Shown here: positions 7,113 through 15,700 of the stretch, piece by piece | Layout of the letters: each line of letters opens with the position of its first letter | Position numbering within the stretch: the first letter of the stretch is position 1 | Origin: Candidatus Woesearchaeota archaeon | Lineage (GTDB): Archaea > Nanobdellota > Nanobdellia > SCGC-AAA011-G17 > JACPNG01 | Reading direction: 5' to 3' | Assembly (NCBI GenBank): GCA_018303365.1 | Contig: JAGVYI010000005.1 | Location: 1-41,887 of the forward strand | DNA length: 41,887 bases | Program-made: the position numbers and the translations under genes | Notes under the pieces: generated by a model | Database searches by the model: none | The model's input: the letters and a program-made list of their open reading frames with translations, nothing else | What the model was told of the DNA's origin: nothing

Positions 7113-9049
7113 ATAACTTTATTAGAGAATACAACACAGCGGTGGAAAGTGAATACTTCTCTGTCCCCCAATATGCAATGGGCGCGCCAACAAGTATCAA
7201 TACAGCAAATCAAATCGCTGAAGCAACAAAACGCTTAAACTCAGGTGTTTTTGGAGTTGACTTAGCCCCAATCCGCCCGGATATCTTTGAGCAGATTCCA
7301 AAACAGCACTTTGAAGAGATCAACAGGCTTATGAAACTAACAGGAGCAAAAGCAAGCATTCATGGCCCAATCATGGACCTTGTAGGTTTTCAGCAAAATA
7401 GATGGGACGAATCAGAAAGAAAAAATGCAGAAAACCAGCTGGGTTATTTTCTTGACATGGCCCATAAATTAGACCCAAAAGGAAATACCCCTATAAATTT
7501 CCACGCAAACACCCAAACTCCTGGTGAAACATGGAGAAAGATGAGCCTGCAGGAAAAGGAATATGTCCAGCAGCTCTACAAAACAGCATCGCAGGAAGAA
7601 AAAAAATACCTTCAGGAATTCATTGATAAAGGAGCAATAAAAGAGCGGGCAGCCTTTATCAATCAGGAAACCGGCGAAATAGGAATGAACAAATTCGAAG
7701 TAAAAAGGTACATAGGAAGAGACAAGATATGGACGCCAGATGAATATTTGGAGAATCAAAACCATACAATGTGGGATAAAGAGAAACTTGATGTGCTTGA
7801 CCTTCAAAAGACAAAGTCAGAAATAGCAGATAACTTTCAAAGGATAGTATCTAACAACGTAGGACTTGAATACGCCCACAGTCAAGGAGTAGTATCCCCG
7901 GAAGAATTAAGGGAATATGAAGAAAACAAAAACAAGATGAAGCTTCTTGAAAGACACATGCACGAGATTGATGTGCATATTCGCTCACGTATGGAGGATA
8001 TCCACCACAAATTCCAAAAATATACGCCTGCAGAAGAAAAAAAAGAGATTCTAAAAGAGTTTGAGAACTTTGAAAAGACAGCCCAAACATACGGAAAGCA
8101 ACAGGAAATTCAAAGAGAAGCAATGAAAGATTTAATGATAAAATACAGGAAACACCCCGAGTTATTAGAATCCGAACATGAAATCCAAAAAAAGCTTCAA
8201 GCTGAAGTTGAAAAGAAACTTGGACAAAAACCAGTAAGCCAGGATGAAATGTTACATCAGCTAAACCAGCTTCCAGCACCAAAAGTCTTTATCCCAACCA
8301 CAAAATTTGCTCAGGAAAAGACAGTAGAGACAGTATCAAACACAGCATGGGAAGCATACCAAAAATACGGGAAGAATTCCCCCTTGATAACAATTGAAAA
8401 CTACCAGCCAGAGCTGACAATTGGAAGTTCAAAAGAACTTAGAGATACAATTGAAAGAGCACAGGAAAAGTTTGCTGAAAAGCTTCAAAAAGAGAAGAGG
8501 ATGGGAGAAAAAGAAGCTATGCAGGAAGCTCAAAAACTTATCGGTGTAACCTGGGATGTAGGGCACATCAATTTTATGAGAAAACTTGGATATACGGAAA
8601 AAGACATTCTAAAGGAAACAGAGATTATTGCCCCGCATGTAAAGCAATTACACATAACAGATAATTTTGGATTCTCTGATGCTCACATGCCGCCTGGCAT
8701 GGGAAATGCACCAATTAAAGAACAAATTGAACGCCTAAAAAAGCACGGATTTGAGGCAAAAAAAGGAAATGTTATTGTCGAAGCAGGAGCGTTTGTTGCG
8801 CAGTTCAAGGAAAATCCACACCTTTATGCACTGGAATATTTTAACTCACCCCTTTATTCAATGAAAGTAGCGCCATACTGGCCACAGATGATTGAAACCC
8901 AAGGCTCATACGGGCTTGGAATGGGACCAACACTTCCAGAAACGCACTTCCGGGATTTGTATGGTGGTGGATTCTCAAACCTTCCACCAGAACTTGGAGG
9001 TCAAAGAGGGGGGGACAGAGGACGGTTTGCCCAAGGTGGAAATCAATAG
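7109..9049 (+). CDS. Xylose-isomerase-like TIM-barrel protein with a long coiled-coil insertion
   Basis: 646 residues. The barrel is in two parts. Residues ~1-145 give early strands (FGVDLAP, ASIHGPI, INFHANTQ). Residues ~385-620 give the rest (LITIENYQPE, VTWDVGHINFMRKLGY, VKQLHITDNFG, DAHMPPGMGNAPIKE, VIVEAG). The conserved H, H, E, D-x-x-H, H-x-x-D, D-x-H and E positions expected for divalent-metal binding in the AP endonuclease 2/sugar isomerase superfamily are present, so it is probably an active metal-dependent enzyme. Between the halves lies a helical, charged insert of ~200 residues not found in ordinary members. The C-terminus is glycine-rich. The substrate is unknown; an endonuclease IV, isomerase or epimerase role cannot be chosen from sequence. 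Confidence 0.8.
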   Translation: MNNFIREYNTAVESEYFSVPQYAMGAPTSINTANQIAEATKRLNSGVFGVDLAPIRPDIFEQIPKQHFEEINRLMKLTGAKASIHGPIMDLVGFQQNRWDESERKNAENQLGYFLDMAHKLDPKGNTPINFHANTQTPGETWRKMSLQEKEYVQQLYKTASQEEKKYLQEFIDKGAIKERAAFINQETGEIGMNKFEVKRYIGRDKIWTPDEYLENQNHTMWDKEKLDVLDLQKTKSEIADNFQRIVSNNVGLEYAHSQGVVSPEELREYEENKNKMKLLERHMHEIDVHIRSRMEDIHHKFQKYTPAEEKKEILKEFENFEKTAQTYGKQQEIQREAMKDLMIKYRKHPELLESEHEIQKKLQAEVEKKLGQKPVSQDEMLHQLNQLPAPKVFIPTTKFAQEKTVETVSNTAWEAYQKYGKNSPLITIENYQPELTIGSSKELRDTIERAQEKFAEKLQKEKRMGEKEAMQEAQKLIGVTWDVGHINFMRKLGYTEKDILKETEIIAPHVKQLHITDNFGFSDAHMPPGMGNAPIKEQIERLKKHGFEAKKGNVIVEAGAFVAQFKENPHLYALEYFNSPLYSMKVAPYWPQMIETQGSYGLGMGPTLPETHFRDLYGGGFSNLPPELGGQRGGDRGRFAQGGNQ

Positions 9050-9848
9050 AAAAAGTGAATTTATTGACCCTGGTATAATTGATGAAGACTATGGTATAGC
9101 ATACGACTTTGCAACCAAAGCCTATCGGGAGTTTGATAAAGTAATAAAATCTATAGTACTCTTTGGCTCGGTAGCAAAAAATACACAGCAAAGAAGAAGT
9201 GATGTAGATATTATAATCATTGTTGATGATGCGACGATTCAATGGGACCAGAGGCTTATTGCATGGTATCGTGAAGAGATGCAGCGCCTTGTAAGTTCTG
9301 TTAAGTATGCTAAAAAACTCCATGTCAACACAGTAACCCTAACAGCATTCTGGAATCAAATATTAATAGGAGAGCCCGTGGTAATCAATGTTCTTAGGTA
9401 CGGGATTGCCCTTATTGACTTTGGGGGATTTTTCAATCCACTTAAAATCCTACTTGCAAGAGGAAAAATACGACCAAGCCCGGAAGCAATTTATACAGCT
9501 CTAAAGCGCGCACCACTTCATCTTGCACGGGCAAAATTCAATATGCTCTCTGTTGCAGAATCAGTATACTGGGCAATGGTTGATAGCGCCCATGCAGCAC
9601 TTATGGCAGCAGGAAAGACTCCACCAAGCCCTGAACACATTGATATTATGCTAAAAGAGCACTTTGTAAGAAAAGGAAAGCTAAATAGCAAATATGTAAA
9701 CTGGTATCGGGAAACCTACAGACTAGCGCATAATATAACGCACGGTACAGTAGTTGATATTTCTGGTAAAGAGCTAAACACACACCGCAATCGTGCAGAT
9801 AAATTTATTGGCCAAATGGCAAAATTAGTAAAAAAAGAAAGAAGTTAG
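9027..9848 (+). CDS. Pol beta-type nucleotidyltransferase with HEPN-like helical C-terminus (short paralogue)
   Basis: 273 residues from TTG 9027, chosen because GAGG lies 5 nt upstream at 9018-9021; GTG 9036 is an alternative. An upstream frame to 8892 lies inside the preceding gene and is rejected. The MNT-type signature is FGSVAKNTQQ then RRSDVDIIIIVDD, with G47-S48 and D59/D61. The helical C-terminal half shares KIRPSPEAI, PPSPEHIDIML and ISGKEL with the larger protein encoded at 16859-18673, so the two are homologues of the same two-domain type. The gene overlaps the TIM-barrel gene by 23 nt. Nucleotide transfer to an RNA or protein is likely, but the target is unknown. Confidence 0.8.
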   Translation: MPKVEINRKSEFIDPGIIDEDYGIAYDFATKAYREFDKVIKSIVLFGSVAKNTQQRRSDVDIIIIVDDATIQWDQRLIAWYREEMQRLVSSVKYAKKLHVNTVTLTAFWNQILIGEPVVINVLRYGIALIDFGGFFNPLKILLARGKIRPSPEAIYTALKRAPLHLARAKFNMLSVAESVYWAMVDSAHAALMAAGKTPPSPEHIDIMLKEHFVRKGKLNSKYVNWYRETYRLAHNITHGTVVDISGKELNTHRNRADKFIGQMAKLVKKERS

Positions 9849-9853
9849 CTAGT

Positions 9854-10519
9854 TTAGCTAGCTTTTTGTTGTGTGGTTGTTGCGTAATTCATCAAAGTCG
9901 CATAAAACTGAGCCTCACCATCTTGATCTTTTATGTGTTTAGCATGCTCTTCTAATCCTTTCTTAAGTTTATCTTTATCAAATTGAGAATTAGGATCATC
10001 AGGGTTTGTCCGGTATTTATTTGCGGCCTTTCTAACCTCAACTCCAAGAACCTTTTCGAACTGGCGCGCCAATTCAGGACTACCAAGGTTATGAAGGGCC
10101 TTAGCATGATAAATCTCTGACCCATTTTTGTCACCTAATCTTCTGAGAAGGTAATCAAACATGGCATTAGTATCTCCGCTTTGTGCTATTTTAGCTCCTT
10201 CTTGTATATCTTTCTCAATAATTGCCACCAGTCTGCCGTACTCTTCGGGAGGGGCTTTTTCTAAAGCTTTATGAGAAATCTTTGATGCTGAAGGTCTGGC
10301 CAATTCTAAAAATGTTTTTTCGCTTTTAGGAAACTCTTGGTCTATCTCTTTACCTAAAACATCAGGAGGCAAACCCTCATAGCTAGTTTTTCCGCCAGAA
10401 AGACCATTTAAAAACTCACGAACCCTATATCCCCACGGATCTTGAGAAAAAAGAGCTCTCGCTCCGGTCCAATTTCTAAAACTTCCATAAGCATTTGTTA
10501 AATTTTGCTCTAGTGTCAT
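9854..10519 (-). CDS. Orphan soluble helical protein, 221 aa
   Basis: 221 residues, mostly helical, without signal peptide, cysteine motif or recognised domain. GGAG lies 7 nt before ATG 10519, and a TATA-like TATATAAAG element sits near 10560. It converges with the nucleotidyltransferase gene, leaving 5 nt between stops. Several short helix pairs (for example EKAPPEEYGRLVAIIEKDI) give it an HEAT- or TPR-like look, but I cannot assign it. Confidence 0.65.
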   Translation of the reverse strand: MTLEQNLTNAYGSFRNWTGARALFSQDPWGYRVREFLNGLSGGKTSYEGLPPDVLGKEIDQEFPKSEKTFLELARPSASKISHKALEKAPPEEYGRLVAIIEKDIQEGAKIAQSGDTNAMFDYLLRRLGDKNGSEIYHAKALHNLGSPELARQFEKVLGVEVRKAANKYRTNPDDPNSQFDKDKLKKGLEEHAKHIKDQDGEAQFYATLMNYATTTQQKAS

Positions 10520-10693
10520 ATCAACTCCAAATATGTTATTACACTATAGTAATGACTAATATATAAAGCTTTCTATTCCTCTAAAAACACAAAATAAAGC
10601 CATTTCATGGCAATTTTAAGAAATCCCTAGAGAATCATCTCTTCTTGGAAGGACATACTCCCAAAATAAAAACCGCTTATAAAGATTTACCAC
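10520..10693. other. Intergenic region, promoter side of the 221-aa gene
   Basis: A 174-nt AT-rich stretch. It holds a leftward TATA-like element near 10558-10568 followed by AAAGCTTTCTATT, a sequence that recurs almost exactly near 15153 between other orphan genes. I see no ORF or RNA gene. Confidence 0.4.
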
Positions 10694-11206
10694 TTAACGT
10701 TTATCTGTTTTATTTTTTGATTTTCCCTTCATTGCCCAAAAAATAATAGCACCGAACAAAACAATAAATAAAATCCCTTGAACTATATTAGAAGGAAGTT
10801 GGCTTAAAATCCTAAGACTTCCACCACCAAGAAAAGAAGTGGTCTTATCAGAAAGTGCAAAAAATATATAACTTATCGAAACTATAAATCCAACAAACAG
10901 GAAAATCCCTTTTTTCGCCTTTTTCCTTGCAATAAGCCCAAATCCAAAAAGAAGGATCAAAAGCAGGAATATAAAGTAAGAGATATTGGTAAAAAAACGC
11001 AACATAATACCAACAAGAAACTGATTTCGTATAAAAAATAGACCTGCAATGCTGGCTAAAACAACCTCAATGCCGCGCTTGTTCTGAAAAAAACCAATGT
11101 GGTTGATAGCACCAAAAACAACAAGAAATACAACAAAAAATGGAACGATTGTCTCAAAAGCACCTAAACCGTCTAGCAGGCTAAGAAGATCTGGTAGCAC
11201 ATTCAC
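10694..11206 (-). CDS. Multi-pass membrane protein, unknown
   Basis: 170 residues with about five hydrophobic segments (around residues 18-38, 45-62, 70-93, 97-117 and 137-157) and a short basic cytoplasmic tail (KGKSKNKTDKR). The start overlaps the end of the PEP synthase-like gene by 4 nt, so it is co-translated with that gene. No transporter signature or catalytic motif was recognised. Pairing with ppsA is likely operonic convenience rather than a shared pathway. Confidence 0.75.
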   Translation of the reverse strand: MNVLPDLLSLLDGLGAFETIVPFFVVFLVVFGAINHIGFFQNKRGIEVVLASIAGLFFIRNQFLVGIMLRFFTNISYFIFLLLILLFGFGLIARKKAKKGIFLFVGFIVSISYIFFALSDKTTSFLGGGSLRILSQLPSNIVQGILFIVLFGAIIFWAMKGKSKNKTDKR

Positions 11207-13257
11207 ACCTTAAAGTCTTTTCTCGCTGCATGCAAAAGAAGCTTCTTCTCAACCCTTGAAACAATATGCCTAATCTTTATAACAGAGTCAGGATTTGCTG
11301 CAATAGAATCAATCCCAGCCTTCACAAGAAATTCAGCCATATCAGGATTGTTTGCCGCCTGACCGCATATAGAGGTCTCAACATTATATTCCTTGCAAAC
11401 CTGAATAACATGCTGGATCTGCCTGAGAATAGCAGGGTGCATCTCATTATACTGAAAGTGAAGTAAAGAATTGTTTCTGTCTACACCCAGTGTAAGCTGG
11501 GTAAGGTCATTTGTTCCAAAACTAACAAAATCAATGCCTTCCTCACAAATATCACGAATAATTTGTACTGAAGCGGGTGTTTCTACCATGATACCAAATT
11601 CTACATTCTCGCAAGGCTCAAGCCCTACCTCCTCAAGAATCTCTTTTGCACGTTTAACCTCCTCAACAGAAATTACAAACGGAAGCATAACCCCAACCTG
11701 GGTGTAGCCTGCATCATGAAGCCGTTTGATTGCAAGAAATTCTGCTTTGAGAATCTCTTGCTGGGAAAGAAGCCTGCGAATACCATGCCAACCTAACATA
11801 GGATTTGCTTCAGGAGGTTCACCATCCCCACCTTCAAGACCCCTGTATTCGTCAGTACGAAGGTCAGACATCCTAACCCAGACCGGCTTGCCTTTAAAAG
11901 ATTGAGCAATCTTCTCTAATCCCTTATAGAGAAGTTCAACATAATCCTCGTCCCGGTCATGGGCAATATAATGGGCAGGATGGATTCCACCCCTTGCAAG
12001 AAGCATTTCAAGGCGTAAAAGCCCAACACCATCTGCACCTGTCCTAGCAGCATTTTCAGCGTATTCAGGAAGGTCAACAATGGTTTTAATTTCGGTGATA
12101 GTCTGAACATCCCCATACTGTGAATACTTCTCATCTGGCTCAGGCAACGTTTCAGGCTTTTTAGAATCACCATTATTTATTTGTCCATCCTGCTGCATTG
12201 TCTCTTCTTCTTTCTTTTCAACAGGTAATTTCTGCCCAGACGCCTTCTTAAGAGTAGTAATTGGACTGGACTGGATAATATAGACTTGTGCACCCTCGAT
12301 AGCAAATTCAATATCCTGAGGTTTTCTATAATGCTCTTCTATTTTGATTGCAAGCTCAACAAGACTGCGAAGTTCATAATCCTGAAGCTTCTGCATTGTT
12401 GCACGCCCTTCCTGAAGGTTGCGCTTAACAGTATAGCCAAGATTTGTGTCAAGCCTGTATTCAAATTCTTGGCGGTTTACCTTCTTTTCAATAAGGGCTT
12501 TCGTTCTCTTGCTAAGAACATACTGGTCTGGGGTAATAGAACCAGAAACAACAGCCTCACCAAGACCAAAACCAGCTTCGACAAGAATTTCGTCTTCTTT
12601 ATTACTAATAGGATTAACAGAAAATATAACGCCTGATTTTGCTGATAGAACCATCTTTTGGATAATTACAGCGATACTAACCTTCTCGTGTGGAAACTTG
12701 TGTTGAACCCTGTAATAAATTACCTTTGCAGTAAAAAGGCTTGCCCAGCATTTTTGAACAGCGCGAATAACTTCCTGGACCCCTCTAACATTCAAAAAAG
12801 TTGCCTGTTGACCAGCAAAACTTGCATCAGAAAGGTCTTCCGCAGTAGCAGAACTTCGAACAGCAACAAAGGGAGCATTACGCCCAACCCTGATAATATC
12901 AAGGGCCTCTTTACTCGCTTTTGAAAGAACATCTTTGTCGATATTAAGGCAATCATAAGCCTCTTTAATTTCGTTAGCAATCTCTTTTGGTATCTCTGCC
13001 CGTAAGATCATATCCTGAATTCTTCTAGAAACCTCTTGAAGCCTGCTTGTTTTCTCAACATCAACAGAGGATAATGCCTCATAAATATTATCTCCAATAT
13101 TACCTCTTTCAAGAAAACGCTCATAAGCCTTTGTAGTTACAATAAATCCTGATGGAACTGGAAGGCGAGCACCATACATCTCCCCAAGTGAAGCACCTTT
13201 TACTCCGGCAAAGGGAATATCTGTATTGTCAACCTCACTAAACCATGCAATATTCAA
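11203..13257 (-). CDS. ppsA: Phosphoenolpyruvate synthase-like protein lacking the phosphohistidine domain
   Basis: 684 residues versus about 790 for ordinary PEP synthases. Residues 1-337 are a complete PPDK_N/ATP-grasp domain (FAGVKGASLGEM, VRSSATAEDLSDASFAGQQ, VNPISNKEDEILVEAGFGLG). Residues ~384-684 are a complete pyruvate/PEP-binding TIM barrel (GADGVGLLRLEMLL, RTDEYRGLEGG, IMVETPAS, FVSFGTNDLTQLTLGVDR, catalytic Cys in ICGQAANNP, C631). Between them, the swivelling domain with the TGGxTSHAAI phosphohistidine is absent; a ~46-residue polar linker stands in its place. The start is TTG with GAGGTGA 8 nt upstream, and a TGA precedes it in frame. It cannot perform the classical phosphohistidine relay alone. 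It may use a phosphohistidine domain supplied in trans or may have another role. Confidence 0.88.
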   Translation of the reverse strand: MNIAWFSEVDNTDIPFAGVKGASLGEMYGARLPVPSGFIVTTKAYERFLERGNIGDNIYEALSSVDVEKTSRLQEVSRRIQDMILRAEIPKEIANEIKEAYDCLNIDKDVLSKASKEALDIIRVGRNAPFVAVRSSATAEDLSDASFAGQQATFLNVRGVQEVIRAVQKCWASLFTAKVIYYRVQHKFPHEKVSIAVIIQKMVLSAKSGVIFSVNPISNKEDEILVEAGFGLGEAVVSGSITPDQYVLSKRTKALIEKKVNRQEFEYRLDTNLGYTVKRNLQEGRATMQKLQDYELRSLVELAIKIEEHYRKPQDIEFAIEGAQVYIIQSSPITTLKKASGQKLPVEKKEEETMQQDGQINNGDSKKPETLPEPDEKYSQYGDVQTITEIKTIVDLPEYAENAARTGADGVGLLRLEMLLARGGIHPAHYIAHDRDEDYVELLYKGLEKIAQSFKGKPVWVRMSDLRTDEYRGLEGGDGEPPEANPMLGWHGIRRLLSQQEILKAEFLAIKRLHDAGYTQVGVMLPFVISVEEVKRAKEILEEVGLEPCENVEFGIMVETPASVQIIRDICEEGIDFVSFGTNDLTQLTLGVDRNNSLLHFQYNEMHPAILRQIQHVIQVCKEYNVETSICGQAANNPDMAEFLVKAGIDSIAANPDSVIKIRHIVSRVEKKLLLHAARKDFKV

Positions 13258-13292
13258 ATATGCATCACCTCAAAAACACCTGATTGACATAA

Positions 13293-13300
13293 TATATAAA
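13293..13300. promoter_or_regulatory. TATA element between ppsA and pcm, possibly bidirectional
   Basis: TATATAAA is centred 27 nt before pcm ATG 13324, a leaderless fit. On the other strand the same palindromic element lies 39 nt before the ppsA TTG start, leaving room for a short leader with GAGGTGA. One element could serve both genes. Confidence 0.45.
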
Positions 13301-13323
13301 AGTTTATATCTCTTTACAGCCCA

Positions 13324-13950
13324 ATGGATAAAAAAGAGTTGCTTTTGCGCTGGAAAAAAGAAGAGATAATTACATCCAAAAAAGTGCTCTTTGCATTTGA
13401 TAAGGTTCAAAGAGAAAATTTTGTACCAAAAGAATATAAGAATGAAGCATACAGGGATTATCCGCTTCCAATAGGGTCAAACCAGACAATCTCACAGCCA
13501 ACAACAGTAGCTATTATGACGCAGGCACTTGGGGTTAGAGAGGGTCAAAAGGTCCTTGAAGTTGGAACAGGTTCTGGATATCAGGCTGCAATTTTAAGCG
13601 TTCTAGTTGGAGAGAATGGAAGGGTTTTTAGTGTTGAGATTATACCCCCGCTTGCACAAGAAGCAAGGCATGCCCTTAAAGGCTATAAAAATGTTAAAGT
13701 GATTTTGGGAGACGGTAGCGTAGGTTACAAAAAAGAAGCCCCCTATGACCGGATTATTGTAACTGCTGCATGCCCAAAGATTCTTGAAAAGCTTGTTTTA
13801 CAGCTTCAAATTGGAGGAATTCTTGTTGCTCCTGTTGGTTCTGAATATCATCAGGATATGCTTAAAGTAAAAAAGCTAAAGAATAAGATTAGAGTAGAAA
13901 ACTTAGGGGGGTTTTTATTTGTCCCGCTTAAAGGAAAAGAAGGATATTAA
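13324..13950 (+). CDS. pcm: Protein-L-isoaspartate O-methyltransferase
   Basis: 208 residues, the usual length. The enzyme methylates isoaspartyl residues in aged proteins with S-adenosylmethionine. Family marks are the N-terminal VQRENFVP, AYRDYPLPIGSNQTISQPT (the substrate loop), VLEVGTGSGYQAAIL (SAM motif I), VFSVEI (motif post-I), VILGDGS and YDRIIVTAACP. Its last 4 nt overlap the end of a 43-aa frame on the other strand. Confidence 0.95.
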   Translation: MDKKELLLRWKKEEIITSKKVLFAFDKVQRENFVPKEYKNEAYRDYPLPIGSNQTISQPTTVAIMTQALGVREGQKVLEVGTGSGYQAAILSVLVGENGRVFSVEIIPPLAQEARHALKGYKNVKVILGDGSVGYKKEAPYDRIIVTAACPKILEKLVLQLQIGGILVAPVGSEYHQDMLKVKKLKNKIRVENLGGFLFVPLKGKEGY

Positions 13951-14078
13951 TAAAGAAGCTCAAAAGGATCTGTTTTTCTTACACCATAATTTCGCGGAAG
14001 AGTGGTATATCTATCTAAAGAGATTCCCGGTTGTACATCATAAGTTTCATGTCCTTTGTGGTATTCTTCTGAGCACAT
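13947..14078 (-). CDS. Putative 43-aa small protein
   Basis: ATG 14078 to TAA 13947. GGGAG lies 7 nt upstream of the ATG (AAGGGAGTAAAAATG), and the codons look like those of neighbours. The peptide begins MCSEEYHKGHETYDVQ and ends KTDPFELLY; it is tyrosine-rich, soluble and has no recognised domain. It lies 61 nt downstream of the 301-aa orphan on the same strand and is probably its operon partner. Without homologues the call is only moderately supported. Confidence 0.5.
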   Translation of the reverse strand: MCSEEYHKGHETYDVQPGISLDRYTTLPRNYGVRKTDPFELLY

Positions 14079-14139
14079 TTTTACTCCCTTAATAGCTTCT
14101 ATTAATAACCCTCTAAATTATTGCCAGCATCGTCTCTTT

Positions 14140-15045
14140 TTATTGCCTGTACAGCTGACTTCCAGCTTTTATCGTGTCTTCTCTGTTAAGATCAGGATTG
14201 TTGATAACCGCCAATGTCTGCTCAAGCGTTGGCTGCACAATGCCAGAAGAAGCAGTTTTTGCGCGCACTGCACTTACCACGACGAAACACCCATAACTGT
14301 TATAAATGTCGATGTTGTGGTTGCCATCGAGGCCAATATTACCGTTGCCGAGGTACACTAGGCGCCCCTTTGCTTGAGCGTCAAAGCCGGCTTTATTTAT
14401 TCTGTGATAGCTGCCAATATTGCTCCAGCCTTCTCCGCCATCTTCTTTTTTGCTAAATAGCATTTTAGCCAATGCTTCTCTGCTTTCAGGAGAGCCTGCA
14501 ATCATAAGCACGCGGTCATCACTCATGAAAGCACCATAATTTAATTGACTGTTGCCATTGATGTTGGCTTTGTCTTTGTCCAATCGTGTAAAAACAGTAT
14601 AAGGAGTTCCTGCTACAGGCACGCTGCCTTTCTTAACATCATCAAGATGAATTCTCGCAACATTCTGACTGTTGTAATTGCCTTTTCCAACAGCAACCCA
14701 TTCGTCGTCAGCAATCTGCATAAATCCATAGTCGCCAGCTTTGGAAAATGCTTTTTCCAGTCCTTTTGCAGTTGCCAAAGAACCTGCTGAATGCCATATT
14801 TCATAAGAACGGTCGCCATCTCGCTGACCATGATATTCGCCAGTTATTGTGTCTATCCATGTGGGTCTGATTGCTTTACGAACCTTAGGATGAGCAGTCA
14901 TAGCTTGGATCACCATTGGCATGTCAGCTACTCTCAAGTCATATTCTCTAGACAATTTATTTGCCTCTTTTCGAGCCCTGACATAGTAATCACTATCTGT
15001 AACTGCTGCGAGTACAGGAGATTTTACTTGCACGATTTGTGACAT
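14140..15045 (-). CDS. Orphan 301-aa protein
   Basis: 301 residues starting at ATG 15045 behind a strong GGAGG (GGAGGTCGCTTAAAATG). No signal peptide or membrane span. The middle (residues ~60-230) is rich in glycine, asparagine and beta-type sequence (YHGQRDGDRSYEIWHSAGS; LVYLGNGNIGLDGNHNIDIY), suggesting a beta-sandwich or repeat fold. The wording KGLEKAFSKAGDYGFMQIAD followed by EWVAVGKGNY is not from any family I can name. Codon and base composition look somewhat richer in G/C than neighbours, which fits a recently acquired gene, but I have not measured it. Confidence 0.7.
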   Translation of the reverse strand: MSQIVQVKSPVLAAVTDSDYYVRARKEANKLSREYDLRVADMPMVIQAMTAHPKVRKAIRPTWIDTITGEYHGQRDGDRSYEIWHSAGSLATAKGLEKAFSKAGDYGFMQIADDEWVAVGKGNYNSQNVARIHLDDVKKGSVPVAGTPYTVFTRLDKDKANINGNSQLNYGAFMSDDRVLMIAGSPESREALAKMLFSKKEDGGEGWSNIGSYHRINKAGFDAQAKGRLVYLGNGNIGLDGNHNIDIYNSYGCFVVVSAVRAKTASSGIVQPTLEQTLAVINNPDLNREDTIKAGSQLYRQ

Positions 15046-15183
15046 TTTAAGCGACCTCCATGAAATACACTATGCTCTTATAAGTTAAAAGGGGATGATA
15101 TTTATGTATCTCTACCATTTTATCTATAATTCTTAGAGCATTTATCTTTATAAAGCTTTCTATTTTATACTACTAATCAGTAA

Positions 15184-15699
15184 TTATATAGCTTCAATAC
15201 CGCATTTACAAGGAAGTCTGGCAACAGCCCTTTTAAGAGCCTCTTTTGCCACATTTATATCCTTTTTGTCTACATATACAGAGAAAATCTTCTGACCCTC
15301 TTTTAATTGTGCAGCAGTACTAATTGCCTTTCCAAAAGAATGCTGCATACCTGATTGCATACGGTCGGCCCCAGCACCAGTAAGCATTTTATTTTCCCGA
15401 AGAATATGGTGGGGATAAACACGAAGCTTTAAGTGGTAACCACTCGCCCCAAGATTTTTATGAAGTTGTCTATTAATAACAACACGTGCAGATTCAAGGG
15501 CATTATGGCGGATTTGAAGTCTATCTTTTGTGTATAAAGAAGCAACACCCTCAAAATCCTTTGTAAGGTTTCCAAGGTCAAACTTAACTATTTTATGATT
15601 GGGAACTGCCCTGATATACCCTTTTTTCTTGTATTTGCTTTTGCGCGTATATGCCCTCTCGATATTACGATAACATTTTCCCTTTCTAAGAGTTGCCAT
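15184..15699 (-). CDS. rpl10e: Large-subunit ribosomal protein L10e (uL16 family)
   Basis: 171 residues. ATG 15699 was chosen over an in-frame TTG at 15708 because GAGGTG, inside the end of the rpl35ae gene, is well spaced only for the ATG. The archaeal/eukaryotic L10e sequence is clear: ARVVINRQLHKNLG, RVYPHHILRENKMLTGAGAD, RMQSGMQHSFGKA. The protein sits near the central protuberance and the A-site/P-site tRNA elbow in the 50S subunit. It follows rpl35ae with 1 nt between the L35Ae stop and the ATG, implying coupled translation. Confidence 0.95.
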   Translation of the reverse strand: MATLRKGKCYRNIERAYTRKSKYKKKGYIRAVPNHKIVKFDLGNLTKDFEGVASLYTKDRLQIRHNALESARVVINRQLHKNLGASGYHLKLRVYPHHILRENKMLTGAGADRMQSGMQHSFGKAISTAAQLKEGQKIFSVYVDKKDINVAKEALKRAVARLPCKCGIEAI

Positions 15700-15700
15700 T

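Noticed and set aside
8892-9026. N-terminal extension of the short nucleotidyltransferase to 8892
   Set aside because: This part lies inside the TIM-barrel gene in another frame and lacks similarity to the long paralogue.
15061-15141. ATGCTCT/AGAGCAT inverted repeat upstream of the 301-aa gene
   Set aside because: Only 7 bp with a 56-nt gap in AT-rich sequence; easily due to chance.
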